From contig URAZ01000057.1 in the NCBI GenBank assembly GCA_900545925.1, positions 1-16,682 on the forward strand: a DNA stretch of 16,682 bases, given 5' to 3'. The notes beneath the pieces are model-generated. The model did not search any database. It was not told the DNA's origin and was given only the letters and a program-made list of their open reading frames with translations. Origin of the DNA: an uncultured Eubacteriales bacterium. GTDB lineage: Bacteria > Bacillota > Clostridia > Oscillospirales > Oscillospiraceae. Positions 6,756-13,693 of this stretch are shown one piece after another. Within the stretch, counting starts at the first letter, position 1. Every line of letters starts with the position of its first letter. Both the position numbers and the translations under genes were made by a program.

Positions 6756-8059
6756 AAAAGGGTAGCTTCTGGAAAAACTACGGATTTTTGATTCTGATGC
6801 TGACCGGCATCGTCGCCGGCTGCGTCGTTGGCGCGATCTGGCCCGCAGTCATGGAAGTCGTTGACGGCGAAACGATTATTATCGACAAGGGCGCGACCGT
6901 GCTCGAGCCGCTCGGCACGGTGTTCCTGAACCTGATGTTCTGCATCGCCGTTCCCACAGTGTTCTGCTCCATTTCGTCGTCGATCGCCAATATGCAGAGC
7001 GCCAGGCGCGCAGGCAAGATCATGGGCGTGACCATCGCGACCTTCCTTGTGACCGCCGCGATCGCCGCTGTGATCATGTATGTAACGGTGCGGCTCATCC
7101 CGCCGGTCGTGGGCGACTATGCGCTGGTCGAGGGCGAGGTCGGCGGCACGCTGGGCGTGGCCGACATGATCGTCAACTTCTTCACGAAGCCCGACTTTAC
7201 TGAACTGTTCAGCCGCAGGGCCATTCTGCCGCTCATCGTCGCAGCGATTCTGTTCGGCTTCGGCATCCAGATGGCGGGCGGCGCAGAGACGAAGACCGCA
7301 AAGCTGCTTGAGGACGTCACGAACTGCATCATGAAGACGTTCAAGATCATCACCTATTACGCGCCTATCGGCTTCTTCGGCTTCTTCGCGTATCTCATCG
7401 CCTACCACGGCTCTGACCTCATCGGCGATTATGGCCGCGCGCTTGCGATCTATTATATTCTGAGTTTTGTCTACATGCTCGTCTTCTCCCCGATCTACGC
7501 CCGCTTCGGCGGCGGCAGGGGGGCCGCGAAAGTCATGTTCTCCAAGCTGTTCCGCCCAGCTGCCATGAGTTTCGGCACCTGCTCGTCTGTCGCAACGATC
7601 CCGACCAACATGGAGGTTGCGGAGGAAACCGGCATCTCCAAGGATGTTTCCAACATCGTCATCCCGCTCGGCGCGACGATGCACATGGACGGCTCCGCCA
7701 TGTCCGCCATCATCAAGGTCGCGTTCCTGTTCGGAATGTTCGGGCAGGACTTCACGACGGGCCGCGCAATCCTTGCGATCATCGTTGCCGTGTTCTCTTC
7801 GGTCGCCATGTCCGGCATCCCCGGCGGCGGCGGCACGGGCGAACTCGTCCTGTGCTCGATCTTCTTCCCGGAGCATCTGGCCGTCGCCTTCCCTATCGCA
7901 CTGGCGCTCGGCAATTTGGTCGATCCCCCCGCAACGATGGTCAACTCTGCTGGCGATTACGTTATCTCCTTCATCGTCTCCCGCTATGTTGACGGCAAAG
8001 ACTGGCTGCAGAAGCGACTGTCCAAAAAAATGGAAGCGGATACTTCCAAAACGCGGTAA
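6752..8059 (+). CDS. DAACS-family dicarboxylate/amino acid:cation symporter
   Basis: Inner-membrane secondary transporter of the GltP/DctA/SstT fold, 435 residues. It has the serine-containing hairpin 1 (CSSVATIPTNMEVAEE), the central motif PLGATMHMDGSAM, hairpin 2 (SGIPGGGGTGE) and the last-helix motif DPPATMVNSAGD. Against archaeal GltPh from memory, the sodium-site residues Asp312, Asn401 and Asp405 have counterparts. Asn310 of NMDGT is His, and Arg397, which holds the acidic side chain of aspartate, is Ala. That argues against simple glutamate/aspartate specificity and towards a neutral or unusual substrate. AGGAGG at 6739-6744 lies inside dapF and the start overlaps the dapF stop by 4 bp, so the pair is translationally coupled. 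A strong terminator follows. Confidence 0.93.
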   Translation: MKKGSFWKNYGFLILMLTGIVAGCVVGAIWPAVMEVVDGETIIIDKGATVLEPLGTVFLNLMFCIAVPTVFCSISSSIANMQSARRAGKIMGVTIATFLVTAAIAAVIMYVTVRLIPPVVGDYALVEGEVGGTLGVADMIVNFFTKPDFTELFSRRAILPLIVAAILFGFGIQMAGGAETKTAKLLEDVTNCIMKTFKIITYYAPIGFFGFFAYLIAYHGSDLIGDYGRALAIYYILSFVYMLVFSPIYARFGGGRGAAKVMFSKLFRPAAMSFGTCSSVATIPTNMEVAEETGISKDVSNIVIPLGATMHMDGSAMSAIIKVAFLFGMFGQDFTTGRAILAIIVAVFSSVAMSGIPGGGGTGELVLCSIFFPEHLAVAFPIALALGNLVDPPATMVNSAGDYVISFIVSRYVDGKDWLQKRLSKKMEADTSKTR

Positions 8060-8074
8060 GCGCGCACATGTTTC

Positions 8075-8115
8075 CGCCGGTGTGCCCCATTTTCGGGCAC
8101 ACCGGCGTTTGTGTC
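8075..8115 (+). terminator. Intrinsic terminator after the symporter gene
   Basis: A perfect 13-bp stem, cgccggtgtgccc (8075-8087) with gggcacaccggcg (8095-8107), has a 7-base loop and is followed by the T-rich stretch tttgtgtc. It begins 16 bp after the symporter stop. Confidence 0.88.
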
Positions 8116-8163
8116 TGTTGACACCTGAAATTTTTTTAGTTTTTCATACTTTTTTCCATTCCA

Positions 8164-8250
8164 TGCTTTTGTGCTTTTTACCGGTTCTGGGACAATTTTG
8201 CCGAATACACGCGGAAAAAACCGGCAAAATCAATAAAAAAGCACAATGCA
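8164..8250 (+). repeat. Nested inverted repeats upstream of pckA
   Basis: Most of the 314-bp gap 8060-8373 is AT-rich non-coding DNA. Outer arms ttgtgcttttta (8169-8180) and taaaaaagcacaa (8234-8246) pair with one bulge, extended by tgc/gca at 8164-8166 and 8248-8250. Inside, attttgccg (8195-8203) pairs perfectly with cggcaaaat (8222-8230). A competing pair, ccggtt (8181-8186) with aaccgg (8219-8224), shares bases with the inner right arm. It lies upstream of the visible -10 element, so it may act as DNA (operator or regulator-binding region) unless an earlier promoter exists. Confidence 0.6.
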
Positions 8251-8281
8251 GAAAATTGTTGTGGATATTCTTGACGAACCG

Positions 8282-8290
8282 TGATATACT
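8282..8290 (+). promoter_or_regulatory. Probable extended -10 promoter of pckA
   Basis: TG-a-TATACT (8282-8290) fits an extended -10 element, with five of six matches in the hexamer. The nearest TTGACG (8271-8276) is only 8 bp away and cannot be its -35, and no good -35 lies at 16-18 bp. Extended -10 promoters tolerate this. Confidence 0.55.
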
Positions 8291-8296
8291 GCTAAT

Positions 8297-8333
8297 TGGT
8301 GAACAATGGCCTAACTGGAAACATGCTTCACCA
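8297..8333 (+). promoter_or_regulatory. Inverted repeat between pckA promoter and start codon
   Basis: tggtgaa (8297-8303) and ttcacca (8327-8333) are perfect 7-bp inverted arms separated by 23 bases, located just after the predicted transcription start. It could be an operator or a leader-RNA stem. Weakly supported. Confidence 0.3.
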
Positions 8334-8373
8334 GCCAGAAATTTTAATTTTTTTAGAAAGAGGTTAATATACG

Positions 8374-9978
8374 ATGGCAGAACTGAATTTGAGCAAGTAT
8401 GGCATCTCCGGCACCACCGAGATCGTCCACAATCCTTCCTACGAGATGCTCTTCGCCGAAGAGACGAAGCCCGGTCTGGAAGGCTATGAGGTCGGCCAGG
8501 TCAGCGAACTGGGCGCCGTCAACGTTATGACCGGCGTCTACACCGGCCGCTCCCCCAAAGACAAGTATATCGTCGTTGACGACAACTCCAAGGACACCGT
8601 GTGGTGGACCTCCGACGCGTACAAGAACGACAACCATCCCATGTCTGAGCAGGTCTGGAAGACCGTCAAGGATCTGGCTGTCGGCGAACTGTGCAACAAG
8701 AAGCTGTATGTAGTTGACGCGTTCTGCGGCGCCAACAAGGACACCCGTATGGCCATCCGCTTCATCGTGGAAGTTGCTTGGCAGGCACACTTCGTCACCA
8801 ACATGTTCATCCGCCCGTCTGCGGAAGAACTGGAGAACTTTGAGCCGGACTTCGTCGTCTACAACGCGTCCAAGGCCAAGGTCGAGAACTATAAGGAACT
8901 GGGCCTCAACTCCGAGACCTGCGTTGCCTTCAACATCACCAGCCGTGAACAGGTCATCATCAACACCTGGTACGGCGGCGAGATGAAGAAGGGTATGTTC
9001 TCCATGATGAACTACTATCTGCCGCTCAAGGGCATCGCTTCCATGCACTGCTCCGCCAACACCGACATGAACGGCGAAAACACCGCCATCTTCTTCGGCC
9101 TCTCCGGCACCGGCAAGACCACCCTCTCCACCGACCCGAAGCGCCTGCTCATCGGCGACGACGAGCACGGCTGGGACGACAACGGCGTGTTTAACTTCGA
9201 GGGCGGCTGCTATGCCAAGGTCATCAACCTCGACAAGGATTCCGAGCCCGACATCTACAACGCCATCAAGCGCAACGCGCTGCTGGAGAATGTCACGCTC
9301 GACAAGGACGGCAAGATTGACTTCGCCGACAAGTCCGTCACCGAGAACACCCGTGTCTCCTACCCCATCGACCACATTGAGAAGATCGTCCGCCCGGTTT
9401 CCTCCGCACCGGCCGCGAAGAACGTCATCTTCCTGTCCGCTGACGCTTTCGGCGTTCTGCCTCCCGTCTCCATCCTGACCCCGGAGCAGACCAAGTACTA
9501 CTTCCTGTCCGGCTTCACCGCGAAGCTGGCCGGCACCGAGCGCGGCATCACCGAGCCCACCCCGACCTTCTCCGCCTGCTTTGGCCAGGCCTTCCTCGAA
9601 CTGCATCCGACCAAGTACGCCGAAGAACTCGTCAAGAAGATGGAAAAGAGCGGCGCAAAGGCCTACCTCGTCAACACCGGCTGGAACGGCACCGGCAAGC
9701 GTATCTCCATCAAGGATACCCGCGGCATCATCGACGCCATCCTGAACGGCGATATCAACAAGGCTCCGACCAAGAAGCTGCCGTACTTCGATTTTGAGAT
9801 CCCCACCGAGTTGGCTGGCGTTGCCACCGAAATCCTCGACCCGCGCGACACCTACGCTGATCCGGCTGATTGGGACGTCAAGGCAAAGGATCTCGCTTCC
9901 CGCTTCATCAAGAACTTCGTCAAGTACGAAGGCAACGAGGCCGGCAAGGCGCTCGTCGCAGCTGGCCCGCAGCTCTAA
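8374..9978 (+). CDS. pckA: Phosphoenolpyruvate carboxykinase (ATP)
   Basis: Cytoplasmic enzyme interconverting oxaloacetate plus ATP with PEP, CO2 and ADP. The 534-residue length and motifs match the ATP-type family. Visible are TGRSPKDK with the substrate-binding Arg59, Tyr200 and Lys206 around TWYGGEMKKG, His225 in SMHCSAN, the P-loop GLSGTGKT (242-249), and the metal-binding kinase-2 motif LIGDDEHGWDD (259-269). The ribosome binding site is a modest AAGAGG about 10 bp before the ATG. The following operon encodes a sodium-pumping oxaloacetate decarboxylase. That suggests the carboxylating, ATP-forming direction during fermentation, although gluconeogenic use cannot be excluded. Codon use is strongly biased to C-ending codons, as expected for a highly expressed gene. 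Confidence 0.98.
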   Translation: MAELNLSKYGISGTTEIVHNPSYEMLFAEETKPGLEGYEVGQVSELGAVNVMTGVYTGRSPKDKYIVVDDNSKDTVWWTSDAYKNDNHPMSEQVWKTVKDLAVGELCNKKLYVVDAFCGANKDTRMAIRFIVEVAWQAHFVTNMFIRPSAEELENFEPDFVVYNASKAKVENYKELGLNSETCVAFNITSREQVIINTWYGGEMKKGMFSMMNYYLPLKGIASMHCSANTDMNGENTAIFFGLSGTGKTTLSTDPKRLLIGDDEHGWDDNGVFNFEGGCYAKVINLDKDSEPDIYNAIKRNALLENVTLDKDGKIDFADKSVTENTRVSYPIDHIEKIVRPVSSAPAAKNVIFLSADAFGVLPPVSILTPEQTKYYFLSGFTAKLAGTERGITEPTPTFSACFGQAFLELHPTKYAEELVKKMEKSGAKAYLVNTGWNGTGKRISIKDTRGIIDAILNGDINKAPTKKLPYFDFEIPTELAGVATEILDPRDTYADPADWDVKAKDLASRFIKNFVKYEGNEAGKALVAAGPQL

Positions 9979-9993
9979 GCTGACTTTCTCCGA

Positions 9994-10044
9994 GGCCCGT
10001 ATCAAACGCGCAAACGGGCCCCGGACGCTTCAAAGCATTTTCTT
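9994..10044 (+). terminator. Possible terminator after pckA
   Basis: ggcccgt (9994-10000) pairs with acgggcc (10014-10020), leaving a 13-base loop. The only T-rich stretch (ttttctt, about 10038-10044) is 18 bases beyond the stem, so this is a weak candidate. Read-through into the next operon is possible. Confidence 0.35.
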
Positions 10045-10047
10045 AAC

Positions 10048-10071
10048 GGCCGCTTGATTTTACATGCGGCC
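10048..10071 (+). promoter_or_regulatory. Candidate operator: inverted repeat around the -35 box of the decarboxylase operon
   Basis: ggccgc (10048-10053) and gcggcc (10066-10071) are perfect inverted arms with a 12-base AT-rich centre containing the -35 hexamer TTTACA (10059-10064). A dimeric regulator bound here would cover the promoter. Confidence 0.5.
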
Positions 10072-10087
10072 CGACATCAGGTATACT
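10059..10087 (+). promoter_or_regulatory. Sigma-A-type promoter of the oxaloacetate decarboxylase operon
   Basis: TTTACA (10059-10064), 17-bp spacer, TATACT (10082-10087); each hexamer matches five of six consensus positions. Transcription should begin near 10094, only about 9 bases before the terminator-like hairpin. Confidence 0.8.
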
Positions 10088-10102
10088 GGATGATAGCGCG
10101 AG

Positions 10103-10137
10103 ACACGCTGCGGCAATCTCGCTGCAGCGTGTTTTTT
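10103..10137 (+). terminator. Terminator-like hairpin in the decarboxylase leader
   Basis: acacgctgc (10103-10111) pairs perfectly with gcagcgtgt (10124-10132) and is followed at once by a run of six T (10132-10137), the complete signature of an intrinsic terminator. It lies between the promoter and the first gene. An alternative pair, gcgaga (10098-10103) with tctcgc (10117-10122), would cross and disrupt this stem. It may therefore attenuate the operon, or simply end pckA transcripts. A small hairpin (acgcc 10168-10172, ggcgt 10177-10181) precedes the ribosome binding site. Confidence 0.7.
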
Positions 10138-10201
10138 CATCCATGTGTCTGGTTCTCATAATCGATAACGCCATACGGCGTGAAAAAATGGAGGAGCACA
10201 C

Positions 10202-11602
10202 ATGAAAAAAGTTCAAATTACTGAAACTGTCCTTCGTGATGCCAACCAGTCTTTAATGGCGACCCGTCTTCCGTATTCCGATTTTGCCGATATCCTGCCC
10301 GAGATGAACAAGGCCGGCTATTACTCCGTGGAATGCTGGGGCGGCGCAACGTTCGATTCCTGCCTGCGCTATCTGGGCGAGGATCCGTGGCAGAGACTGC
10401 GCGATATCCGCAAGGCCATGCCCGACACCAAGCTGCAGATGCTGCTGCGTGGCCAGAACCTGCTCGGCTACAAGCACTACCATGACGATGTCGTCGAGAA
10501 GTTCGTCGAACTGTCCATCAAGAACGGCATCGACATCCTGCGTATCTTCGACGCACTGAACGACTTCCGCAACATCGCCACCGCACTTGAGGCGACCAAG
10601 AAATATGCCACCAAAAACACCGTCGCGTCCGGCTGCATCTCCTACACGCAGAGTCCGGTCCACACGGTCAAGAAATATGTCGAGATGTGCAAGGAACTCA
10701 AGACCATGGGCTTCGACACCATCTGCCTGAAGGACATGGCCGGCACCATGAGCCCGTATGAGGCTGAGCATCTCATCAAGGGCATCAAGGACGCCGTCGG
10801 CGATATTCCCCTGATCCTGCACACCCACTGCACCACCGGCATGGCTTACATGACCGTGACGAAGGCCATCGAGTCCGGCATCGACGTGATCGACTGCGCG
10901 ACCTCCTGTTTCTCCAACGGCACGAGCCAGCCCTCCACCGAAACCATGTTCTACGCCCTGGGCCAGTACGGCATCGAGACGGGTCTGAACGAAGACGTCA
11001 TCAACAAGGTCAACGATTACTTCAAGCCCATCAAGCAGAAGTACGTCGATTCCGGCCGCATCAGCGCCAAGTCCATGGCGACCGACGCGCAGGCGCTCGT
11101 TTACAAGGTTCCCGGCGGCATGCTCTCCAACATGATCGCAAACCTGACCGATATGAAGGCCATGGATAAGTTCGACGCAGCGCTCAAGGAAATCCCCGAG
11201 GTTCGTAAGGATCTGGGCTATCCTCCGCTGGTCACGCCGCTGTCCCAGATGGTCGGCAACCAGGCTGTTACCAACGTCCTGATGGGCGAACGCTACAAGA
11301 TCGTCTCCAAGGAAGTGCAGAACTACTTCAGAGGCCAGTACGGCATCGCGCCCGCGCCCGTCTCCGAGTCGCTGCAGGCCAAGATCCTCGGCGAGGGCGG
11401 CAATCCTGTTGACTGCCGCATTGAAGACGCCAAGCGCACCGGCGAGGACTTCAAGAAAGCCAAGGAAGCCCTCGGCGATCTGGCCCGTTCGGAAGAGGAT
11501 GTCATGAGTTACATCTGCTATCCGGATCAGGCGATGAAGTTCTTCGAGGACCGCAAGGCCAAGGAAGAAAACATCTGCACCTACGTCATCGAAGAAGCGT
11601 AA
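10202..11602 (+). CDS. oadA: Oxaloacetate decarboxylase alpha subunit (carboxyltransferase)
   Basis: Transfers the carboxyl group of oxaloacetate to the biotin of the carrier subunit, leaving pyruvate. The 466-residue protein has the TIM-barrel carboxyltransferase of the OadA/PycB type. It contains ETVLRDANQSLMATR with metal ligand Asp13, LLRGQN (81-86), CLKDMAG with the catalytic Lys177, and the metal ligands His207 and His209 in LHTHC. A C-terminal association region follows (PGGMLSN, VTPLSQMVGNQAV). Unlike the classical single-chain alpha subunit it has no biotin domain; that is a separate gene two positions downstream. GGAGG at 10190-10194 precedes the ATG. A pyruvate carboxylase B subunit is similar in sequence, but the membrane pump genes in the operon favour the decarboxylase. 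Confidence 0.94.
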   Translation: MKKVQITETVLRDANQSLMATRLPYSDFADILPEMNKAGYYSVECWGGATFDSCLRYLGEDPWQRLRDIRKAMPDTKLQMLLRGQNLLGYKHYHDDVVEKFVELSIKNGIDILRIFDALNDFRNIATALEATKKYATKNTVASGCISYTQSPVHTVKKYVEMCKELKTMGFDTICLKDMAGTMSPYEAEHLIKGIKDAVGDIPLILHTHCTTGMAYMTVTKAIESGIDVIDCATSCFSNGTSQPSTETMFYALGQYGIETGLNEDVINKVNDYFKPIKQKYVDSGRISAKSMATDAQALVYKVPGGMLSNMIANLTDMKAMDKFDAALKEIPEVRKDLGYPPLVTPLSQMVGNQAVTNVLMGERYKIVSKEVQNYFRGQYGIAPAPVSESLQAKILGEGGNPVDCRIEDAKRTGEDFKKAKEALGDLARSEEDVMSYICYPDQAMKFFEDRKAKEENICTYVIEEA

Positions 11603-11617
11603 GCGAGGTGGCCTGAG

Positions 11618-11974
11618 ATGTTTTTTGTCAATGCTGCTCTGAATGATATTTCCATCGGCACCGCGGGCCTCGTGGCCCTGCTGGGCTATGCCGTCGTGTT
11701 TGTCGGTCTGATCGCTCTGATGGCAGTCATTATGATTGTCGGCAAGATCATGGTCGCCAAAAAGTCCGCGCCTGCAGCCGCTCCCGCTGCTGCAGCTGCT
11801 GCTCCGGCTTCCGCTCCCAAGGCTGTTCCCGCACTCGCCACCGGCGTCGCCGGCGAATGCAAACTCTATAACGTCGGCGACCGCGAAGCTGCCATGCTCA
11901 TGGCCATTGTCGCCAACAAACTCGGCAAGCCCCTCAATACCCTGCGCTTCAAATCGATGAAGGAGGTCATCTGA
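11618..11974 (+). CDS. OadG/MmdD-like small membrane subunit of the sodium-pump decarboxylase
   Basis: 118 residues. One hydrophobic helix runs at about 16-46 (GTAGLVALLGYAVVFVGLIA and onward). An Ala/Pro-rich flexible linker follows (about 50-74), then a short C-terminal domain ending NKLGKPLNTLRFKSMKEVI. This is the layout of the gamma/delta subunits that hold the carboxyltransferase on the membrane and assist assembly with the beta pump. The gene starts 15 bp after oadA with GAGGTGG upstream, and ends 1 bp before the biotin carrier gene. Assignment rests on layout and position more than on strongly conserved residues, as expected for this variable subunit. Confidence 0.85.
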   Translation: MFFVNAALNDISIGTAGLVALLGYAVVFVGLIALMAVIMIVGKIMVAKKSAPAAAPAAAAAAPASAPKAVPALATGVAGECKLYNVGDREAAMLMAIVANKLGKPLNTLRFKSMKEVI

Positions 11975-11975
11975 T

Positions 11976-12389
11976 ATGAAATACAAGATCACGCTCAACG
12001 GCAAAACCTATGAGGTCGAGGTCGAAGAAGGCCAGGCCATGCTCGTCGATGAGTACGAGGCGTATAAGCCCGCTGCTCCCGCCGCCCCCGCCGCAGCACC
12101 CGCGCCCGCAGCGGCTCCCGCTGCCGCTCCTGCCGCTCCTGCCGCAGCACCCGCCGCTCCCACGGCTGTTGCCGCCGGCGAGGTCGTCGCGGCTCCGATG
12201 CCCGGCAACATTCTGAAGGTCAACTGCTCCCAGGGTCAGGCTGTCAAGGCCGGCGACATTCTGGTCGTGCTCGAGGCCATGAAGATGGAAAATGAGATCC
12301 TTGCCCCGCGTGACGGCACGGTCGCACAGGTCGTGACCACCAAGGGCGCTGTTGTGGATACGGGTGCTCCGCTGGTCGTTCTGGCATAA
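11976..12389 (+). CDS. Biotin carboxyl carrier subunit of the decarboxylase
   Basis: 137 residues. A short N-terminal section (MKYKITLNGKTYEVEVEEG) is followed by an Ala/Pro linker (about 31-65) and a biotinyl domain with the attachment motif EAMKMENEI, biotin expected on Lys103. The Ala/Pro linker lets the domain swing between the alpha subunit and the membrane beta subunit. AGGAGG (11961-11966) is inside the preceding gene. Comparable separate carriers occur in methylmalonyl-CoA and glutaconyl-CoA decarboxylases. The linker is built from repetitive GCC/GCT/GCA-CCC/CCG codons, a likely place for length variation between strains. Confidence 0.95.
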   Translation: MKYKITLNGKTYEVEVEEGQAMLVDEYEAYKPAAPAAPAAAPAPAAAPAAAPAAPAAAPAAPTAVAAGEVVAAPMPGNILKVNCSQGQAVKAGDILVVLEAMKMENEILAPRDGTVAQVVTTKGAVVDTGAPLVVLA

Positions 12390-12401
12390 GGAGGATCAAA
12401 G

Positions 12402-13646
12402 ATGTTTAATGTTGGTGATACCCTGTTAAAGCTGGCAACGGAATCCGGCTTTGCGGGCTTCTTCGCAAACGGCGGCTGGCAGAACCTTGTCATGATCGTC
12501 ATTGCCTGCGTTCTGCTGTACCTCGGCATCGTCAAGGGCTTCGAGCCGCTGCTGCTCGTCGGCATCGCGTTCGGCTGCCTGCTTGCGAACGTCAGCTACT
12601 TCCCCGGTCTGGACGCAGTCAACCCTGATCTGAACGCGACCAACGCCATGTACCATCCCGAACTCTGGAGCGCATTCCTCGACTCCACCAGCCCCTACTA
12701 TCACAGCTATGGCCATGTTCTGTCGAACGCTGGTCTGCTGGATATCTTCTACATCGGCGTCAAGGCCGGTCTGTACCCGTCCCTGATCTTCATGGGCGTC
12801 GGCGCCATGACCGACTTCGGCCCCCTGATCGCAGACCCGAAGAGCCTGCTGCTCGGTGCGGCTGCGCAGCTGGGCGTGTTCGTCGCCTTCTTCGGCGCAA
12901 TCTGCCTCGGCTTCACCGGCCCTGAGGCCGCTTCTATCGGCATCATCGGCGGTGCAGACGGCCCGACGGCTATCTTCCTGACCAACAAGCTTGCCCCGCA
13001 TCTGCTGGGCGCGATCGCCATCGCAGCTTATTCCTACATGGCGCTTATCCCGATGATCCAGCCTCCGATCATGAAGCTCATGACTTCGGAGGAGGACCGC
13101 AAGATCAAGATGGTGCAGTCCCGCCCGGTCTCCAAGACCGAGAAGATCCTCTTCCCGATCATTGTCACCATCTTCGTCATCCTGCTCCTGCCGTCCACGG
13201 CTCCGCTGATCGGCTGCCTGATGCTCGGCAACCTGTTCCGTGAATGCGGCTGCACCGACCGTCTGTCCGACACCGTGCAGAACGCGCTCATGAACATCGT
13301 CACGATCTTCCTCTCCACCTCCGTTGGCGCGACCATGGTTGCCTCCAACTTCCTGAAGCCCGAGACCCTGAAGATCATCTTCCTCGGCCTCGTCGCTTTC
13401 GGCATCTCCACGGCCGGCGGCCTCATCGGCGGCAACATCATGTGCAAGCTGTCCGGCAAGAAGGTCAACCCGCTGATCGGCTCGGCCGGCGTCTCCGCCG
13501 TCCCGATGGCCGCGCGTGTTTCCCAGATGGTCGGCCAGAAGGCCAACCCCGCCAACTTCCTGCTCATGCACGCCATGGGCCCGAACGTCGCGGGCGTCAT
13601 CGGCTCCGCCATCGCGGCAGGCTTCCTGCTCGCCGTCTTCGGCTAA
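12402..13646 (+). CDS. oadB: Sodium-pumping oxaloacetate decarboxylase beta subunit
   Basis: Polytopic membrane subunit that decarboxylates carboxybiotin and exports sodium. The 414-residue protein has the highly conserved MGVGAMTDFGPLIADP, GIIGGADGPTAIFLTNKLAP (the essential intramembrane Asp is Asp186 here), AYSYMALIPMIQPPIMK, SDTVQNALMNIVTIFL and PLIGSAGVSAVPMAARVSQ regions. It closes with LLMHAMGPNVAGVIGSAIAAG. The stretch after residue 65 (about 65-110), where family members vary, is a polar loop rich in Tyr, Asn and Ser. AAGGAGGA overlaps the stop codon of the biotin carrier gene. It is the last gene of the operon, followed by a terminator. Confidence 0.97.
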   Translation: MFNVGDTLLKLATESGFAGFFANGGWQNLVMIVIACVLLYLGIVKGFEPLLLVGIAFGCLLANVSYFPGLDAVNPDLNATNAMYHPELWSAFLDSTSPYYHSYGHVLSNAGLLDIFYIGVKAGLYPSLIFMGVGAMTDFGPLIADPKSLLLGAAAQLGVFVAFFGAICLGFTGPEAASIGIIGGADGPTAIFLTNKLAPHLLGAIAIAAYSYMALIPMIQPPIMKLMTSEEDRKIKMVQSRPVSKTEKILFPIIVTIFVILLLPSTAPLIGCLMLGNLFRECGCTDRLSDTVQNALMNIVTIFLSTSVGATMVASNFLKPETLKIIFLGLVAFGISTAGGLIGGNIMCKLSGKKVNPLIGSAGVSAVPMAARVSQMVGQKANPANFLLMHAMGPNVAGVIGSAIAAGFLLAVFG

Positions 13647-13661
13647 GTCCAATTTCACAAC

Positions 13662-13693
13662 AAAGACCGTGCTGCACCGCAGCACGGTCTTTT
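13662..13693 (+). terminator. Terminator between convergent oadB and cysteine desulfidase genes
   Basis: agaccgtgct (13664-13673) pairs perfectly with agcacggtct (13681-13690) around a 7-base loop, flanked by aa and a T-run (13690-13693). The symmetry lets it serve both converging transcription units, better for the plus strand. Confidence 0.85.

Noticed and set aside
6452..7876. Minus-strand 474-codon frame opposite dapF and the symporter
   Set aside because: Antisense to two recognised genes; Arg/Asp/His-rich shadow composition with no domain.
8353..10005. Minus-strand 550-codon frame opposite pckA
   Set aside because: Fully antisense to pckA, with composition typical of a shadow frame (rich in Val, Gly, Asp and Leu) and no motif.
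10253..12004. Minus-strand 583-codon frame opposite oadA and the small subunit gene
   Set aside because: It spans two well-supported plus-strand genes and their junction; no motifs; a product of codon bias.
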